Shown here: one piece after another, positions 7,995-16,034 of the stretch
Position numbering within the stretch: the stretch's first letter is position 1
Layout: each line of letters begins with the position of its first letter
Origin: Ruminococcus sp. UBA4240
GTDB lineage: Bacteria; Bacillota; Clostridia; Oscillospirales; Ruminococcaceae
Assembly: GCA_002395525.1 (NCBI GenBank)
Contig: DGXE01000015.1
Coordinates: 1 to 43,984 of the forward strand
DNA length: 43,984 nt
Reading direction: 5' to 3'
Made by a program: the position numbers and the translations under genes
The notes under the pieces: model-generated
Seen by the model: only the letters and a program-made list of their open reading frames with translations
Databases searched by the model: none
Told to the model about the DNA's origin: nothing

Positions 7995-8542
7995 TTGTCT
8001 GCGGATATGTGATCCTTATATGCCATAAGGTATGTGCCCCCGGATATGACCGTAAGCCCTGCGGATATCCAGATAAGGATGCTTTCCACAAGAGGTATCC
8101 AGCTCCAGTTAAGGCCGAATGCAAGCGCTACCAGCACAAACACCTCAGCCACCATAGTAAAGGCTGTCTTCAGCTTACCCCATATATTTGCGGGAACTAC
8201 TATCCCCTTGTCGGCAGTCACAAGCCTCAGCCCCGATACCATAAATTCCCTTGCGATAATGATTATCACGGGCACCGAGGAGCAGATCCCAAGTTCAATA
8301 AAGGCGCACAGTGCAGAGATGACCAGCACCTTATCCGCAAGGGGATCGAGAAATTTGCCGAAGGTGGTGACAAGGTTCCTGCTGCGGGCAATGTGGCCGT
8401 CAAGGGCATCTGTTATTGAGGCAAGTGCAAATATAATAAGTGCTATCAGCTTTGAAAACGGCACTATATCAGTGAGCAGGAAAAAGAGAAAAAAGGGTAC
8501 GAGTATTACCCGGAGTACTGTTAGTTTGTTTGGCAGATTCAT
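7991..8542 (-). CDS. pgsA: CDP-diacylglycerol-glycerol-3-phosphate 3-phosphatidyltransferase
   Basis: A 183-residue integral membrane enzyme making phosphatidylglycerol-phosphate, the committed step to phosphatidylglycerol. The CDP-alcohol phosphotransferase motif DG..AR........G...D...D is complete in the stretch from DGHIAR to FLDPLADK (about residues 46-68), and several hydrophobic membrane segments flank it. AAAAGGA precedes the ATG. First gene of the pgsA-tatD-U32-like operon, overlapping tatD by four bases. A TATAAT just upstream (about 8560) may be its -10 box, but no good -35 accompanies it. Confidence 0.94.
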   Translation of the reverse strand: MNLPNKLTVLRVILVPFFLFFLLTDIVPFSKLIALIIFALASITDALDGHIARSRNLVTTFGKFLDPLADKVLVISALCAFIELGICSSVPVIIIIAREFMVSGLRLVTADKGIVVPANIWGKLKTAFTMVAEVFVLVALAFGLNWSWIPLVESILIWISAGLTVISGGTYLMAYKDHISADK

Positions 8543-8560
8543 AATTATTCCTTTTCATAT

Positions 8561-8655
8561 TATAATCAGACAGCATTCGAGAGAGAACAGCTTCCGTGAT
8601 TTACACAGGAAAGAGGAGAATAGGTCAACGGTTTACCGTCATACTTGCTTCTGCT
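8561..8655. repeat. Intergenic element related to the gyrB-upstream repeats
   Basis: This 118-base spacer contains ACAGGAAAGAGGAGA followed by a short palindrome ACGGTTTACCGT and the bases GTCA, which align by eye with the core (TTTGCAGGATAGAGG...CCGTCA) of the tandem repeats at 39929-40417 and with 26620-26670. Similarity is partial. Confidence 0.4.
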
Positions 8656-8660
8656 ATCTC

Positions 8661-9878
8661 TCACTTAACTATACCGTACATTACCTTCATGGTGATGATC
8701 CTGCGCAGGGAGGTGTCTATCTCCTCCTCGGTGATCTCGCCGTTTTCCCATGCTGCGTAAAGATCATCATAGGCGGCGGGGATATCGGCAGCAAGGAGCA
8801 TATCATTCCCCGCCTTGAATGCCGCAACATACACCGAGCCTTCATTGTCTATCTTGGATATGGCATCCATATTCAAGGCATCCGTCACACACACTCCGGA
8901 AAAGCCCACCTTTTCACGCAGCTGAGTATGCACCGCTTTTGAAAGGGAGGCAGGATTGTCCGGGTCTATGCCGTCGTATACGGTGTGTCCCACCATAACC
9001 ATGGGCTGCATTTCCCCCGTGGCATCTATGGCATCGGAATACACCTTGAAATCCCGGTTGTAGAACTCGTACAGCTCCCTGTCGTCGTGAGCTGTGCCCT
9101 TGTGTGTGTCCACATTGTCACCGTATCCCGGGAAATGCTTTAAGCAGGTAGCAAGGCCGTTGTCGGCGGCAGTGGTCACTATGGCACAGACTGCTTCGGA
9201 GGTAAGCTCCGCCCCCTCACCTATTGTGCGGGAGTAGATGTAGCTGTCTTCGCTTATGGATATATCCGCAACAGGTGCCAGATTGAGGTTTATGCCTATG
9301 CTTGTGAGCAGCTCTGCCTTTTCTTGGGTGTCGCTTTTGAGCAGATCCGCACCGCCCCTGCGGTACAGTGACTGAGGGGATGAGAAGGGCTCGTCCCTGA
9401 ACTGCTTATATTTGCTGACACGGACGATCTCGCCCCCCTCCTCATCGGCAGAGTAAAAGGGAGTTACATCGTTCTTTGATGAGATCTGGGCTATAAGCCT
9501 TGCAAAGTCCTCGGGAGAACTGTTCTTGAAGGAATCCGCAAAGAACACATATCCCCCAAGGTGATACTTCTCCATATCTCCCACCGGGTCTGAGGAAACA
9601 CAGCCTAAGATGAGCTGACCTATCTTCTCCTCTATGGTCATGGATGCTATGGTGTCATCTATAAGCATGGCCTTTGCATCAGGAGCGGCTGTGGTGGTGG
9701 TAGTGGTGGTGTTTATTACAATCTCCTCTTCCTCCGGGATGTCAATAAGAGTACCCCCCACCACAGGGGCATTCATCCCCAGGTTCTCGTTGTTCTCAAT
9801 GGCATTGCTTATCTTCTCGCTGCACCCGCTTGACAGCACCGTGGCAAGAAGTATGAGCGGCAGAAATAAATGTTTCAT
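8661..9878 (-). CDS. GH3 beta-N-acetylhexosaminidase-like lipoprotein (NagZ type)
   Basis: A 405-residue surface lipoprotein: signal MKHLFLPLILLATVLSSGC with the lipobox cysteine at residue 19, then a linker including seven consecutive threonines (about residues 57-63), then a GH3 N-terminal barrel. The GH3/NagZ signature CLKHFPGYGDNVDTHKGT and the segment GVCVTDALNMDA, holding the likely catalytic Asp, are intact. It would cleave beta-N-acetylglucosamine-type linkages, in muropeptide recycling or glycan use, outside the cell. Single-domain GH3 length fits NagZ rather than multi-domain beta-glucosidases. The Thr linker is encoded by a GTGGTG-rich microsatellite (about 9692-9716) that could vary in length in frame. 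It starts 25 bases after the GH43 gene, probably in the same operon. Confidence 0.85.
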   Translation of the reverse strand: MKHLFLPLILLATVLSSGCSEKISNAIENNENLGMNAPVVGGTLIDIPEEEEIVINTTTTTTTAAPDAKAMLIDDTIASMTIEEKIGQLILGCVSSDPVGDMEKYHLGGYVFFADSFKNSSPEDFARLIAQISSKNDVTPFYSADEEGGEIVRVSKYKQFRDEPFSSPQSLYRRGGADLLKSDTQEKAELLTSIGINLNLAPVADISISEDSYIYSRTIGEGAELTSEAVCAIVTTAADNGLATCLKHFPGYGDNVDTHKGTAHDDRELYEFYNRDFKVYSDAIDATGEMQPMVMVGHTVYDGIDPDNPASLSKAVHTQLREKVGFSGVCVTDALNMDAISKIDNEGSVYVAAFKAGNDMLLAADIPAAYDDLYAAWENGEITEEEIDTSLRRIITMKVMYGIVK

Positions 9879-9903
9879 ATCTATCTTTCTTAATCTCTCC
9901 GGT

Positions 9904-11379
9904 TCAATACTTAATGGAAAAATCCGTAAACGTGGCAGCTGCCCCCGCCCCTTCGGCGAAAAGCCCTGTCATAACGCCTGTAAAGCCGCCATCCGCCTCG
10001 GTGGAGATGTACTTTGTGAGCCCGTGACCCAGGTACTGCTCCCCCTTTGCATCGCATACATAAAATCTGTATTCATGGCTGTCGGCGATGACCTTCAGCG
10101 AAACATCCCCCTCTGTGGGGACTGCAGCCTGCAAATGCTTTATGCCCCCAAGTGCAAGGCGCAGCACCGCCCGCTTTGCCCCTTCTCTTTCTTCAAGGGC
10201 AATGTCATAGTGGGCATTCTCCGAGAGGTACATAGTGACCCCTCCCAAGCCCTCACCATCAAGGCTCACATTCACATTAAGCTCAAAGTCAAATGCCCTC
10301 TGCCTCATTGCGATGAATGTGGGGGAGCCTATGTCATCAAGGGTAACATCACTGCCGTGCAGCACAAAGGCATTGCGGGAAAGCTCATAGTTATCCATTT
10401 CCGGGCGGCGCATATAGCACCATTCTATGCCGGGATCCGTATTCTCGAAGGTGAATTCCCCAAGGGGGCGCTGGATATGATCCCCCTTCATTTCGTACTC
10501 CTCGTCCGTGGTGCCGTCCCGCCCTGCGGTGAAAAAGCCCCTGTCATCAAAGTACACAGGAGTGAGGAACACCTCACGCCCCAGGTTGTGGTATGCCTCC
10601 CACTCACCTATCTGACGAAATCCCAGTGAGAGGATGTGATACTCCCCGTACCTGTCCCTTACCAGATCCCCGTGGCCTATGCCCTGTATTATATAGGGCG
10701 CCTTGTTGCGGTTTGTGAGCACAGGATTCCCGGCATAGCCCGTAAAAGGCCCCCAGGGGCTGTCGCTGCGGGCATAGGTTATCATGTGGCCGTATTCCGT
10801 GCCCCCCTCTGCCGCCATGAGATAGTAGCCGCCATCCAGGTGATACATATGGGGGCTTTCCAGAAATCTCCCTCCGGAGCCCTTCCATATGGACTTTGAG
10901 GGGGTCAGCTTCTTTCCGGTCTCAATGTCTATCTCGCACTGGACCACTCCTCCGTTGCCCTCGTCATCGGCGCCGTTGGAGATGAAGTACACATGACCCT
11001 CATCAAAGAGGAGGGAAGGATCTATGCCCCCCTGATCTATAAATATGGGGTCCGACCACTCGCCGTATATGTCGTCGGTATACACATAGAAGTTCTGATG
11101 GGTGGTGTCGTTGGTAGTGACCATGTAGAACCGCCCGTTGTAGAAGCGGATGGTGGGGGCGAACACTCCCCCGCTGGAGGGCACATCCGCCAGATGCACC
11201 TGTGAGCTTCGGGTCAGCACATAGCCTATCTGCCTGAAATTCACCAGATCCTCGCTCTCAAACAACGGCACCCCGGGGAAATACTGGAAGGAGGAACACA
11301 CCACATAGTATTTCCCATTCGCCTCACATACGGAGGGGTCGGGATAGAAGCCGCTGATCACCGGATTTTTGTATATCAT
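9904..11379 (-). CDS. GH43 beta-xylosidase / alpha-L-arabinofuranosidase
   Basis: A 491-residue cytoplasmic glycoside hydrolase of clan GH-F. The five-bladed propeller begins NPVISGFYPDPSVC with the catalytic-base Asp of PDPS; QGGIDPSLLFDEGHVYF and FLESPHMYHLDGGYYLMAAEGG contain further family residues including the general-acid Glu. Residues from about 320 onward form the beta-sandwich (C2) domain typical of beta-xylosidases acting on xylo-oligosaccharides. No signal peptide, so it acts on imported oligosaccharides. The start at 11379 is chosen because AAAGGA lies just upstream; the 44-residue extension in the open frame runs back through the leader and promoter. First gene of a likely two-gene operon with the GH3 lipoprotein. 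Confidence 0.88.
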   Translation of the reverse strand: MIYKNPVISGFYPDPSVCEANGKYYVVCSSFQYFPGVPLFESEDLVNFRQIGYVLTRSSQVHLADVPSSGGVFAPTIRFYNGRFYMVTTNDTTHQNFYVYTDDIYGEWSDPIFIDQGGIDPSLLFDEGHVYFISNGADDEGNGGVVQCEIDIETGKKLTPSKSIWKGSGGRFLESPHMYHLDGGYYLMAAEGGTEYGHMITYARSDSPWGPFTGYAGNPVLTNRNKAPYIIQGIGHGDLVRDRYGEYHILSLGFRQIGEWEAYHNLGREVFLTPVYFDDRGFFTAGRDGTTDEEYEMKGDHIQRPLGEFTFENTDPGIEWCYMRRPEMDNYELSRNAFVLHGSDVTLDDIGSPTFIAMRQRAFDFELNVNVSLDGEGLGGVTMYLSENAHYDIALEEREGAKRAVLRLALGGIKHLQAAVPTEGDVSLKVIADSHEYRFYVCDAKGEQYLGHGLTKYISTEADGGFTGVMTGLFAEGAGAAATFTDFSIKY

Positions 11380-11438
11380 ATTGATCCTTTCGGGTAAGTT
11401 TGATAAAGATCCGCCCTGAAAAAGGCTGTACAAAGTAT

Positions 11439-11467
11439 ATATTACCACATTATCCCCCAAAATGCAA
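11439..11467 (-). promoter_or_regulatory. Probable promoter of the GH43 gene
   Basis: Minus strand: -35 TTGCAT (11462-11467), 17-base spacer, -10 TAATAT (11439-11444), about 60 bases before the start codon. The -10 box is imperfect. Confidence 0.5.
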
Positions 11468-11539
11468 CGATTTTTTCCATCTTTCCCCCATTCTCCGAAA
11501 AATTTAATCAAAATGTAACCTTAATTTGTTAATTACCTA

Positions 11540-11568
11540 TTGCAAAACGGGAAAATATATGTTATTAT
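11540..11568 (+). promoter_or_regulatory. Promoter of the Tyr-repeat secreted protein
   Basis: -35 TTGCAA (11540-11545), 17-base spacer, -10 TATTAT (11563-11568). A leader of about 110 bases follows before the ATG at 11685. The divergent spacer 11380-11684 holds this promoter and that of the GH43 gene; no gene was found in it. Confidence 0.65.
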
Positions 11569-11684
11569 AGTATTAGGTATATTGCGGATACCGTTTTTTG
11601 TGAACGGTTCCTTGATTCCTGCCCGCAAACGGGACAAAAGGTGTATGCATTCGCAGCACCAGACAAATGAAGGAGAGATAGATA

Positions 11685-13520
11685 ATGAGAAAAGCAAAGA
11701 AGACCGTCGCTCTTATGGCTGCTGCTGTAATGGCTGCATCAGCCTTCACCGCACTCAGCGGCTCTGCCATGGCTGTAAACTATGCCACACAGCCCATATA
11801 CGGCTACACCTGGTATGGTATGTACACCGGCAGATACTATCAGACCCCCGGTGATGCCATTGCGGACGGCAACCCCCAGACTATGGTACAGGATGCCTCC
11901 TACTATGTGTCATCCACACCCGGCGCTATGAACACATCCAGCACATCATATCCCTGGTACAACAGCTACACCAAGCTCTATTATCCCACCCAGGCTGCGG
12001 CTGCCGCTGCTTCATCCTACGGTTCTGTATATAATGTATACACAGGCACCGCCGTTTCCAACAGCTCCTCCTACTATGTGAGCGCCTCCTATCCCTGGCG
12101 CAACAGCTACACAGGCAGATATTATCCCTCTGAAGCTGCTGCAAGAGCTGCATCTGCATACGGCACTGTAAGCTATGCATATTCCGGCTCCACTGTATAC
12201 AGCGGTTCTTCATCCTCACCCTCTGCCTCCTATCCCTGGCGCAACAGCTACACAGGCAGATTCTATCCCACAGAGGCTGCTGCAAGATCTGCATCTCCCT
12301 ACGGCTCCGTAACCTATGCATACAGCACCTCTTCCCCCTCTTACTCTACATACTATTACGGCTCCGCCGCATATCCCTGGTACAACACCTACACTCAGCA
12401 GTACTATGCTACTGAGGCTGCTGCAAGGGCTGCATCTCCCTACGGCTCCGTATACTATGCATACAGCGGCTACTCCACCTCCGGTGCATCTGCACAGTAC
12501 CCCTGGTTCAACACCTACACCCAGAGATACTACGCTTCTGAGGCTGCTGCTACCGCCGCTTCCTCCTATGGCTATGTATATTATGCATACACCGGCACCG
12601 ATGCTGCACACGAGAATGTAAAGACCATCGGTCAGCTCTACTATGTAAGCTCCACCGACACATTCTTCAGCGACTACAGATCCGCTCTCATAGCTGCCAA
12701 CAACAAGGCAAGCAAGCTGGTATTCTTAGGGCCCATCTACTCCGGCACCAAGGCTGCCGCAGCATACTACTGCGAGCTCTCCCAGCTGTACTATTCCAAC
12801 TTTGCATCTGCATTCTATGCAGCAAAGTACGATGCAGGCAGGATCATCCAGACATCCCGCTACAGCACCGCTGCATATTCCGATCCCTACTATGCTACCT
12901 ACCTCAACCTGAAGTCTGACAAGACCCTTAAGGCAGAGGCTGAGCAGATTCAGAAGGCTTCCACTGACACCACTGCATCCGCATCCGTAACAGGCACTCC
13001 CTACATCAGCGGCAGCAGAAAGCGTGCAGGCTGGACAAATATCGTGACCTACATCAACGCATCCTCTTCCGGTGATACCGTGGGCATCATCATGAACGGT
13101 GCTACCAAGATCGACTCTGCTGCTCTTGCAGCTATCAAGGGACGCAACATCAGCCTGCGCTTCACCCTTGACAACGGCGCAAAGTGGACCATCAACGGCA
13201 GAGATGTTGAGAGCACAAACACTGTTGACATCACTACAGAGTACAACGCAAAGAAGGTACCCTCAAACCTCGTAAAGAAGGCTGCAAAGGGCGCTCTCAC
13301 CAAGGCACAGATCAGCCTTGCAGATGGTTCCTACGGCTTTGATGCAAAGGTATCCGTAAAGTTCAATGCCAACAAGTACGCCGGCAAGAAGGCTTACATC
13401 TATCGCTATGACGATGCTGCAAACTCCCTTAAGAGCGTTTCCAAGGTAAAGGTATCCTCCACAGGCTACTGCACATTTGAGACAGCCGAGGGCGGCGCTT
13501 ACCTCATCGTTGTAAAGTAA
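11685..13520 (+). CDS. Secreted tyrosine-rich 47-residue repeat protein
   Basis: A 611-residue exported protein with a signal peptide ending near ALSGSAMA (residues 22-29). Residues 89-317 carry five repeats, each starting Y-P-W-x-N-[ST]-Y-T and continuing [YF]Y-x-[ST]-[EQ]-AAA-x-x-A-S-x-YG-x-V-x-Y-x-Y, at residues 89, 136, 183, 230 and 272: three exact 47-residue periods, then 42 and about 46. Degenerate copies precede (about 41-88) and follow (about 318-400). Each unit looks like strand-turn-strand-helix-strand with Ser/Tyr linkers. Residues from about 430 form a beta-rich C-terminal domain (WTNIVTYINASSSGDTV, RNISLRFTLDNGAKWTING) like that seen in other clostridial exported proteins. Codons are strongly biased, suggesting high expression. 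No anchor, cohesin, dockerin or catalytic motif seen; function unknown. Confidence 0.85.
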   Translation: MRKAKKTVALMAAAVMAASAFTALSGSAMAVNYATQPIYGYTWYGMYTGRYYQTPGDAIADGNPQTMVQDASYYVSSTPGAMNTSSTSYPWYNSYTKLYYPTQAAAAAASSYGSVYNVYTGTAVSNSSSYYVSASYPWRNSYTGRYYPSEAAARAASAYGTVSYAYSGSTVYSGSSSSPSASYPWRNSYTGRFYPTEAAARSASPYGSVTYAYSTSSPSYSTYYYGSAAYPWYNTYTQQYYATEAAARAASPYGSVYYAYSGYSTSGASAQYPWFNTYTQRYYASEAAATAASSYGYVYYAYTGTDAAHENVKTIGQLYYVSSTDTFFSDYRSALIAANNKASKLVFLGPIYSGTKAAAAYYCELSQLYYSNFASAFYAAKYDAGRIIQTSRYSTAAYSDPYYATYLNLKSDKTLKAEAEQIQKASTDTTASASVTGTPYISGSRKRAGWTNIVTYINASSSGDTVGIIMNGATKIDSAALAAIKGRNISLRFTLDNGAKWTINGRDVESTNTVDITTEYNAKKVPSNLVKKAAKGALTKAQISLADGSYGFDAKVSVKFNANKYAGKKAYIYRYDDAANSLKSVSKVKVSSTGYCTFETAEGGAYLIVVK

Positions 13521-13538
13521 GACATACTTTATGCGTGC

Positions 13539-13573
13539 AATGCAGAATGCACCCCAGTGATGCATTCTGCATT
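13539..13573 (+). promoter_or_regulatory. 13-bp perfect hairpin between the repeat protein and the small membrane protein
   Basis: AATGCAGAATGCA (13539-13551) and TGCATTCTGCATT (13561-13573) pair perfectly around a 9-base loop. No T-run follows, so it is more likely an mRNA 3'-end stabiliser or partial attenuator allowing unequal expression of the two genes. Confidence 0.6.
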
Positions 13574-13591
13574 CCTGTCTAAGGAGATAAT

Positions 13592-13729
13592 ATGTACGAA
13601 CTGTCACTTTTCACATCCGTTGCCACAGGCAACACCTCCGTCAACAGCTATATCATAATAGCCGTTATAGCAGGGGTGTTGGTCATAGGCGCAGTGGTTG
13701 CGGGCATATTCACAAAGAAGAAAAAATAA
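13592..13729 (+). CDS. 45-residue single-pass membrane peptide resembling a sorting tail
   Basis: A very small gene with a good AAGGAG site five bases before the ATG, stop at 13727-13729. The product starts MYELSLFTSVATGNTSVN, then has one hydrophobic helix (about residues 20-40) and ends in four lysines. This order (x-A-T-G-N, hydrophobic helix, basic tail) is the layout of a C-terminal cell-wall sorting signal, but it stands alone without an exported domain and lacks a proper LPXTG. It follows the repeat-protein gene by 71 bases and is closed by a strong terminator, so the two form a unit. It may be a small membrane partner of the secreted protein. Confidence 0.7.
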   Translation: MYELSLFTSVATGNTSVNSYIIIAVIAGVLVIGAVVAGIFTKKKK

Positions 13730-13790
13730 GAGAGCCGCTGCTCTCTCACATCAAAAAAGGGATCCTCACACTGTATGGGGATCCCTTTTT
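13730..13790 (+). terminator. Terminator region closing the repeat-protein operon
   Basis: A small hairpin GAGAGC/GCTCTC (13730-13745) is followed by a 12-bp stem AAAAAGGGATCC / GGATCCCTTTTT (13754-13765 and 13779-13790). The T-run makes a good intrinsic terminator on plus and, through the A-run, also on minus for the convergent gene ending at 13792. Confidence 0.85.
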
Positions 13791-13791
13791 G

Positions 13792-14325
13792 TTATTCTAT
13801 AAATATTATCCGTGTTTCTCTTACGGCGTTTATAATCCGTATCACCGCACCGTAGATGAGCCCTGCGGAATAGATGTAGACAGCGGCTCTTGTGGAACGG
13901 ATGAATACGATGCACAGCAGGGCGGTGAGGATATTTGCTATCCCCAGGGTCAGCAGCAGCTTTGAGACCCGCCCCCCCGAATGTCTTGCCTCCCTTATCC
14001 GCAGCAGCTCCACCATTCCGGAGAAGGCGTGGGTCACCAGCAGATACAATAGCACCCATATACGGGGTATATCATCAAGTGAAAGGACGAACATCCCGAA
14101 GTCCAGCAGCAGCACACCGAAGTAGAACATCTTCCGCCCCCCTACCATGTGTATGGCAAGGGTGAAATAGTACCATATGAGCCGCACACCCAGCAGCAGC
14201 AGGGAGATGCTCATTATAGCCGCTATGACATAGAATCCGTCGTCGGGATCTATCATCATGAATACCGCCGCAGCTGTCTGAAGCACCGCAAGTGCCACAG
14301 CCTGCACACGCTGCAATGTGGTCAT
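13792..14325 (-). CDS. Hypothetical multi-pass membrane protein (DUF308/HdeD-like)
   Basis: A 177-residue protein with about six hydrophobic segments and short loops, for example AVALAVLQTAAAVFMMI, VIAAIMSISLLLLGVRLI and FYFGVLLLDFGMFVLSL. The size and the repeating paired helices recall DUF308/HdeD-type proteins, but no diagnostic residue pattern is seen. GGAGAGG precedes the ATG. It lies 39 bases after the DUF6765-like gene and may be co-transcribed with it. Function unknown. Confidence 0.6.
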   Translation of the reverse strand: MTTLQRVQAVALAVLQTAAAVFMMIDPDDGFYVIAAIMSISLLLLGVRLIWYYFTLAIHMVGGRKMFYFGVLLLDFGMFVLSLDDIPRIWVLLYLLVTHAFSGMVELLRIREARHSGGRVSKLLLTLGIANILTALLCIVFIRSTRAAVYIYSAGLIYGAVIRIINAVRETRIIFIE

Positions 14326-14364
14326 ATGTCCTCTCCTCTCCTCAGCAATAGCCCGCAGTGTGGT

Positions 14365-15516
14365 TTATATGTCCTCCCCTTTGCCGAAATATGCGGCAAG
14401 GCGCATGAAATCCTTTATGCCGCCTCCCTCTGCGGAGAAGCCTGCCAGCAGGCTGCCCGAGCGGAATATGCGGTTTGTCACCATGCTCTTCTGCGCCAGC
14501 GCCGCCAGAATGAACCGCCCCAGGCGGGTACTGTCCTTTTCGCTGTCAGGGGCATATGTATATTCATCTCCGTAAACGGATATGTCAAACGGCTCCGGAG
14601 CTGTGCCGGAAAGTTTTCTGCCAAGCTCGCACCAGTCCTTTGAGGCGGAAAGCTGCCGCTTTTCAAGTATCCGGCGGATGTCATCCTCATAGGGCTCGGC
14701 AGTCACAGTGTCGTACACCCCCGTGAGGAACGACTTCTTCTCCCCACGCAGACATCTCAGGGCAAATATCATCTGGCAGAATGCCTTGTAGTATTCGGAG
14801 GGGTTGTCCTTGACCACCTCCCTGTACCCTGCCCATGCGGGACAGTATACATATCTGGCAAAGCTGTAGTCGGGAAGATGCCCTGCCCGTCCGTGACCCA
14901 GCACCATGATGGAATTTTCCGCATAGTGGTTGACACTGTTGGAGTATATGCCGTTTTCAATATCATCCGGGGCAGAAACACTGTGGCGGAATCTCACCTT
15001 GCGCCTTTTGTAGCCCCCACCGTCAGGGATAAGCTCATCGAACCAGCGGTTAGTGTCGTTTATCACCTGTGAGGGTGTCCCCGCAAAGTAGCAGTGCGCC
15101 CAGGTATCCGCCAGGATATGCATGGCAAGGCCTGCCGCCTGCAAAGTCCCCCCCTTTTTTGCAAGATCCACCGTCTCCTTCACCAGTGCCCCGTCAGGGC
15201 CGCAGATAAGGCGGTACTTGTTCCTGTAGTGGCGGGTGCCTCTTACAGAGGCATTCAGATCTTTGGGCAGGAAATGAAAGGATGCCCAGATCCGTGTGAT
15301 GTCCTGCAAGCCGATGGGATCCGTGCGGGCATCGGCAAGCTCCATGGCTGTCTGTGTTGTGACTGCATTCAGGGGCGCTCTTACCCCTGAAAGGAAGGTG
15401 CGTGTACACATATCCACCAGCTGTGCGCTGTAGCATATCTCCCTGCTTTCCTCCGGGGAAAAGCCTGCCAGCACCGCCGCACAGTATGTGGCATAGTAGT
15501 GGAAATCCTCCTGCAT
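14365..15516 (-). CDS. DUF6765-like protein, possibly a zinc-dependent hydrolase
   Basis: A 383-residue protein without a signal peptide. The N-terminus (MQEDFHYYATYCAAVLAGFSPEE) and the downstream AQLVDM plus HILADTWAHCYFAG (about residues 128-141) provide His and Asp residues in the order seen in DUF6765 proteins, which resemble zinc-dependent phospholipase C / S1-P1 nuclease folds. That makes a metal-dependent hydrolase plausible, but no activity can be assigned. GGGAGG lies just upstream of the ATG, and the preceding membrane-protein gene stops one base before this ATG, so the two are probably coupled. Confidence 0.55.
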   Translation of the reverse strand: MQEDFHYYATYCAAVLAGFSPEESREICYSAQLVDMCTRTFLSGVRAPLNAVTTQTAMELADARTDPIGLQDITRIWASFHFLPKDLNASVRGTRHYRNKYRLICGPDGALVKETVDLAKKGGTLQAAGLAMHILADTWAHCYFAGTPSQVINDTNRWFDELIPDGGGYKRRKVRFRHSVSAPDDIENGIYSNSVNHYAENSIMVLGHGRAGHLPDYSFARYVYCPAWAGYREVVKDNPSEYYKAFCQMIFALRCLRGEKKSFLTGVYDTVTAEPYEDDIRRILEKRQLSASKDWCELGRKLSGTAPEPFDISVYGDEYTYAPDSEKDSTRLGRFILAALAQKSMVTNRIFRSGSLLAGFSAEGGGIKDFMRLAAYFGKGEDI

Positions 15517-15517
15517 A

Positions 15518-16027
15518 CTACACCTCCCCCTTTAGGGTGCGGCGCAGCTGCTTTACCTTCAGAGCCGCAGCAGCTGTGCTCAGATAGACAAGAAAGGATG
15601 TAAACTCCACAAAGCAGTTCACCAGCGTGCTGAACAAGCCGCCGCCTGCCCGGAATGAGTCTATGATATATCTTACAGTATCTCCGCCGGATATGACGCA
15701 TACCAGCACAGCAGCTCCCACATAGAGCCTTCCTGCATTCTCTCCCCGTCCGTCCCTGCGTGCCCTGCTCCCAAGGTAGAACCTTATGAGCAGATCCACC
15801 GCAATGGCTGTGTACATCAGTACATAGGTGAGGGAGACTATAAAATAATCTGCCTGGTCGTCCGCAGCATCCTGCATGGAGTTGATGATGTCCGCCATCA
15901 TATCCCTGTAGAACACTACCTCCAGTGTTATCTTGATGAGCGACCACAGCCCGAACAGTATGAGCACTGTGCCGCTGACATACAGCGTGTCCTCACAGCG
16001 GCGCAGCTGTACAGCCTTCTCTTCCAT
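15518..16027 (-). CDS. Hypothetical four-helix membrane protein
   Basis: A 169-residue protein starting MEEKAVQLRRCEDTLYVSG. About four hydrophobic segments are visible (GTVLILFGLWSLIKITL; YFIVSLTYVLMYTAIAVDLLI; LYVGAAVLVCVISG; a last one near LVNCFVEFTSFLVYLSTAAAAL). The open frame extends upstream to 16252, but that part is the antiparallel-free alternate frame of ftsQ and encodes only Arg/Pro-rich sequence; the start at 16027 has AGGGGAA just before it and sits 7 bases after the ftsQ stop. It is the last-but-one gene of the dcw transcription unit. No family recognised. Confidence 0.65.
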   Translation of the reverse strand: MEEKAVQLRRCEDTLYVSGTVLILFGLWSLIKITLEVVFYRDMMADIINSMQDAADDQADYFIVSLTYVLMYTAIAVDLLIRFYLGSRARRDGRGENAGRLYVGAAVLVCVISGGDTVRYIIDSFRAGGGLFSTLVNCFVEFTSFLVYLSTAAAALKVKQLRRTLKGEV

Positions 16028-16034
16028 ATTTCCC

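Noticed and set aside
11380..11511. 44-residue N-terminal extension of the GH43 enzyme
   Set aside because: It runs through the probable promoter and leader; AAAGGA supports the start at 11379.
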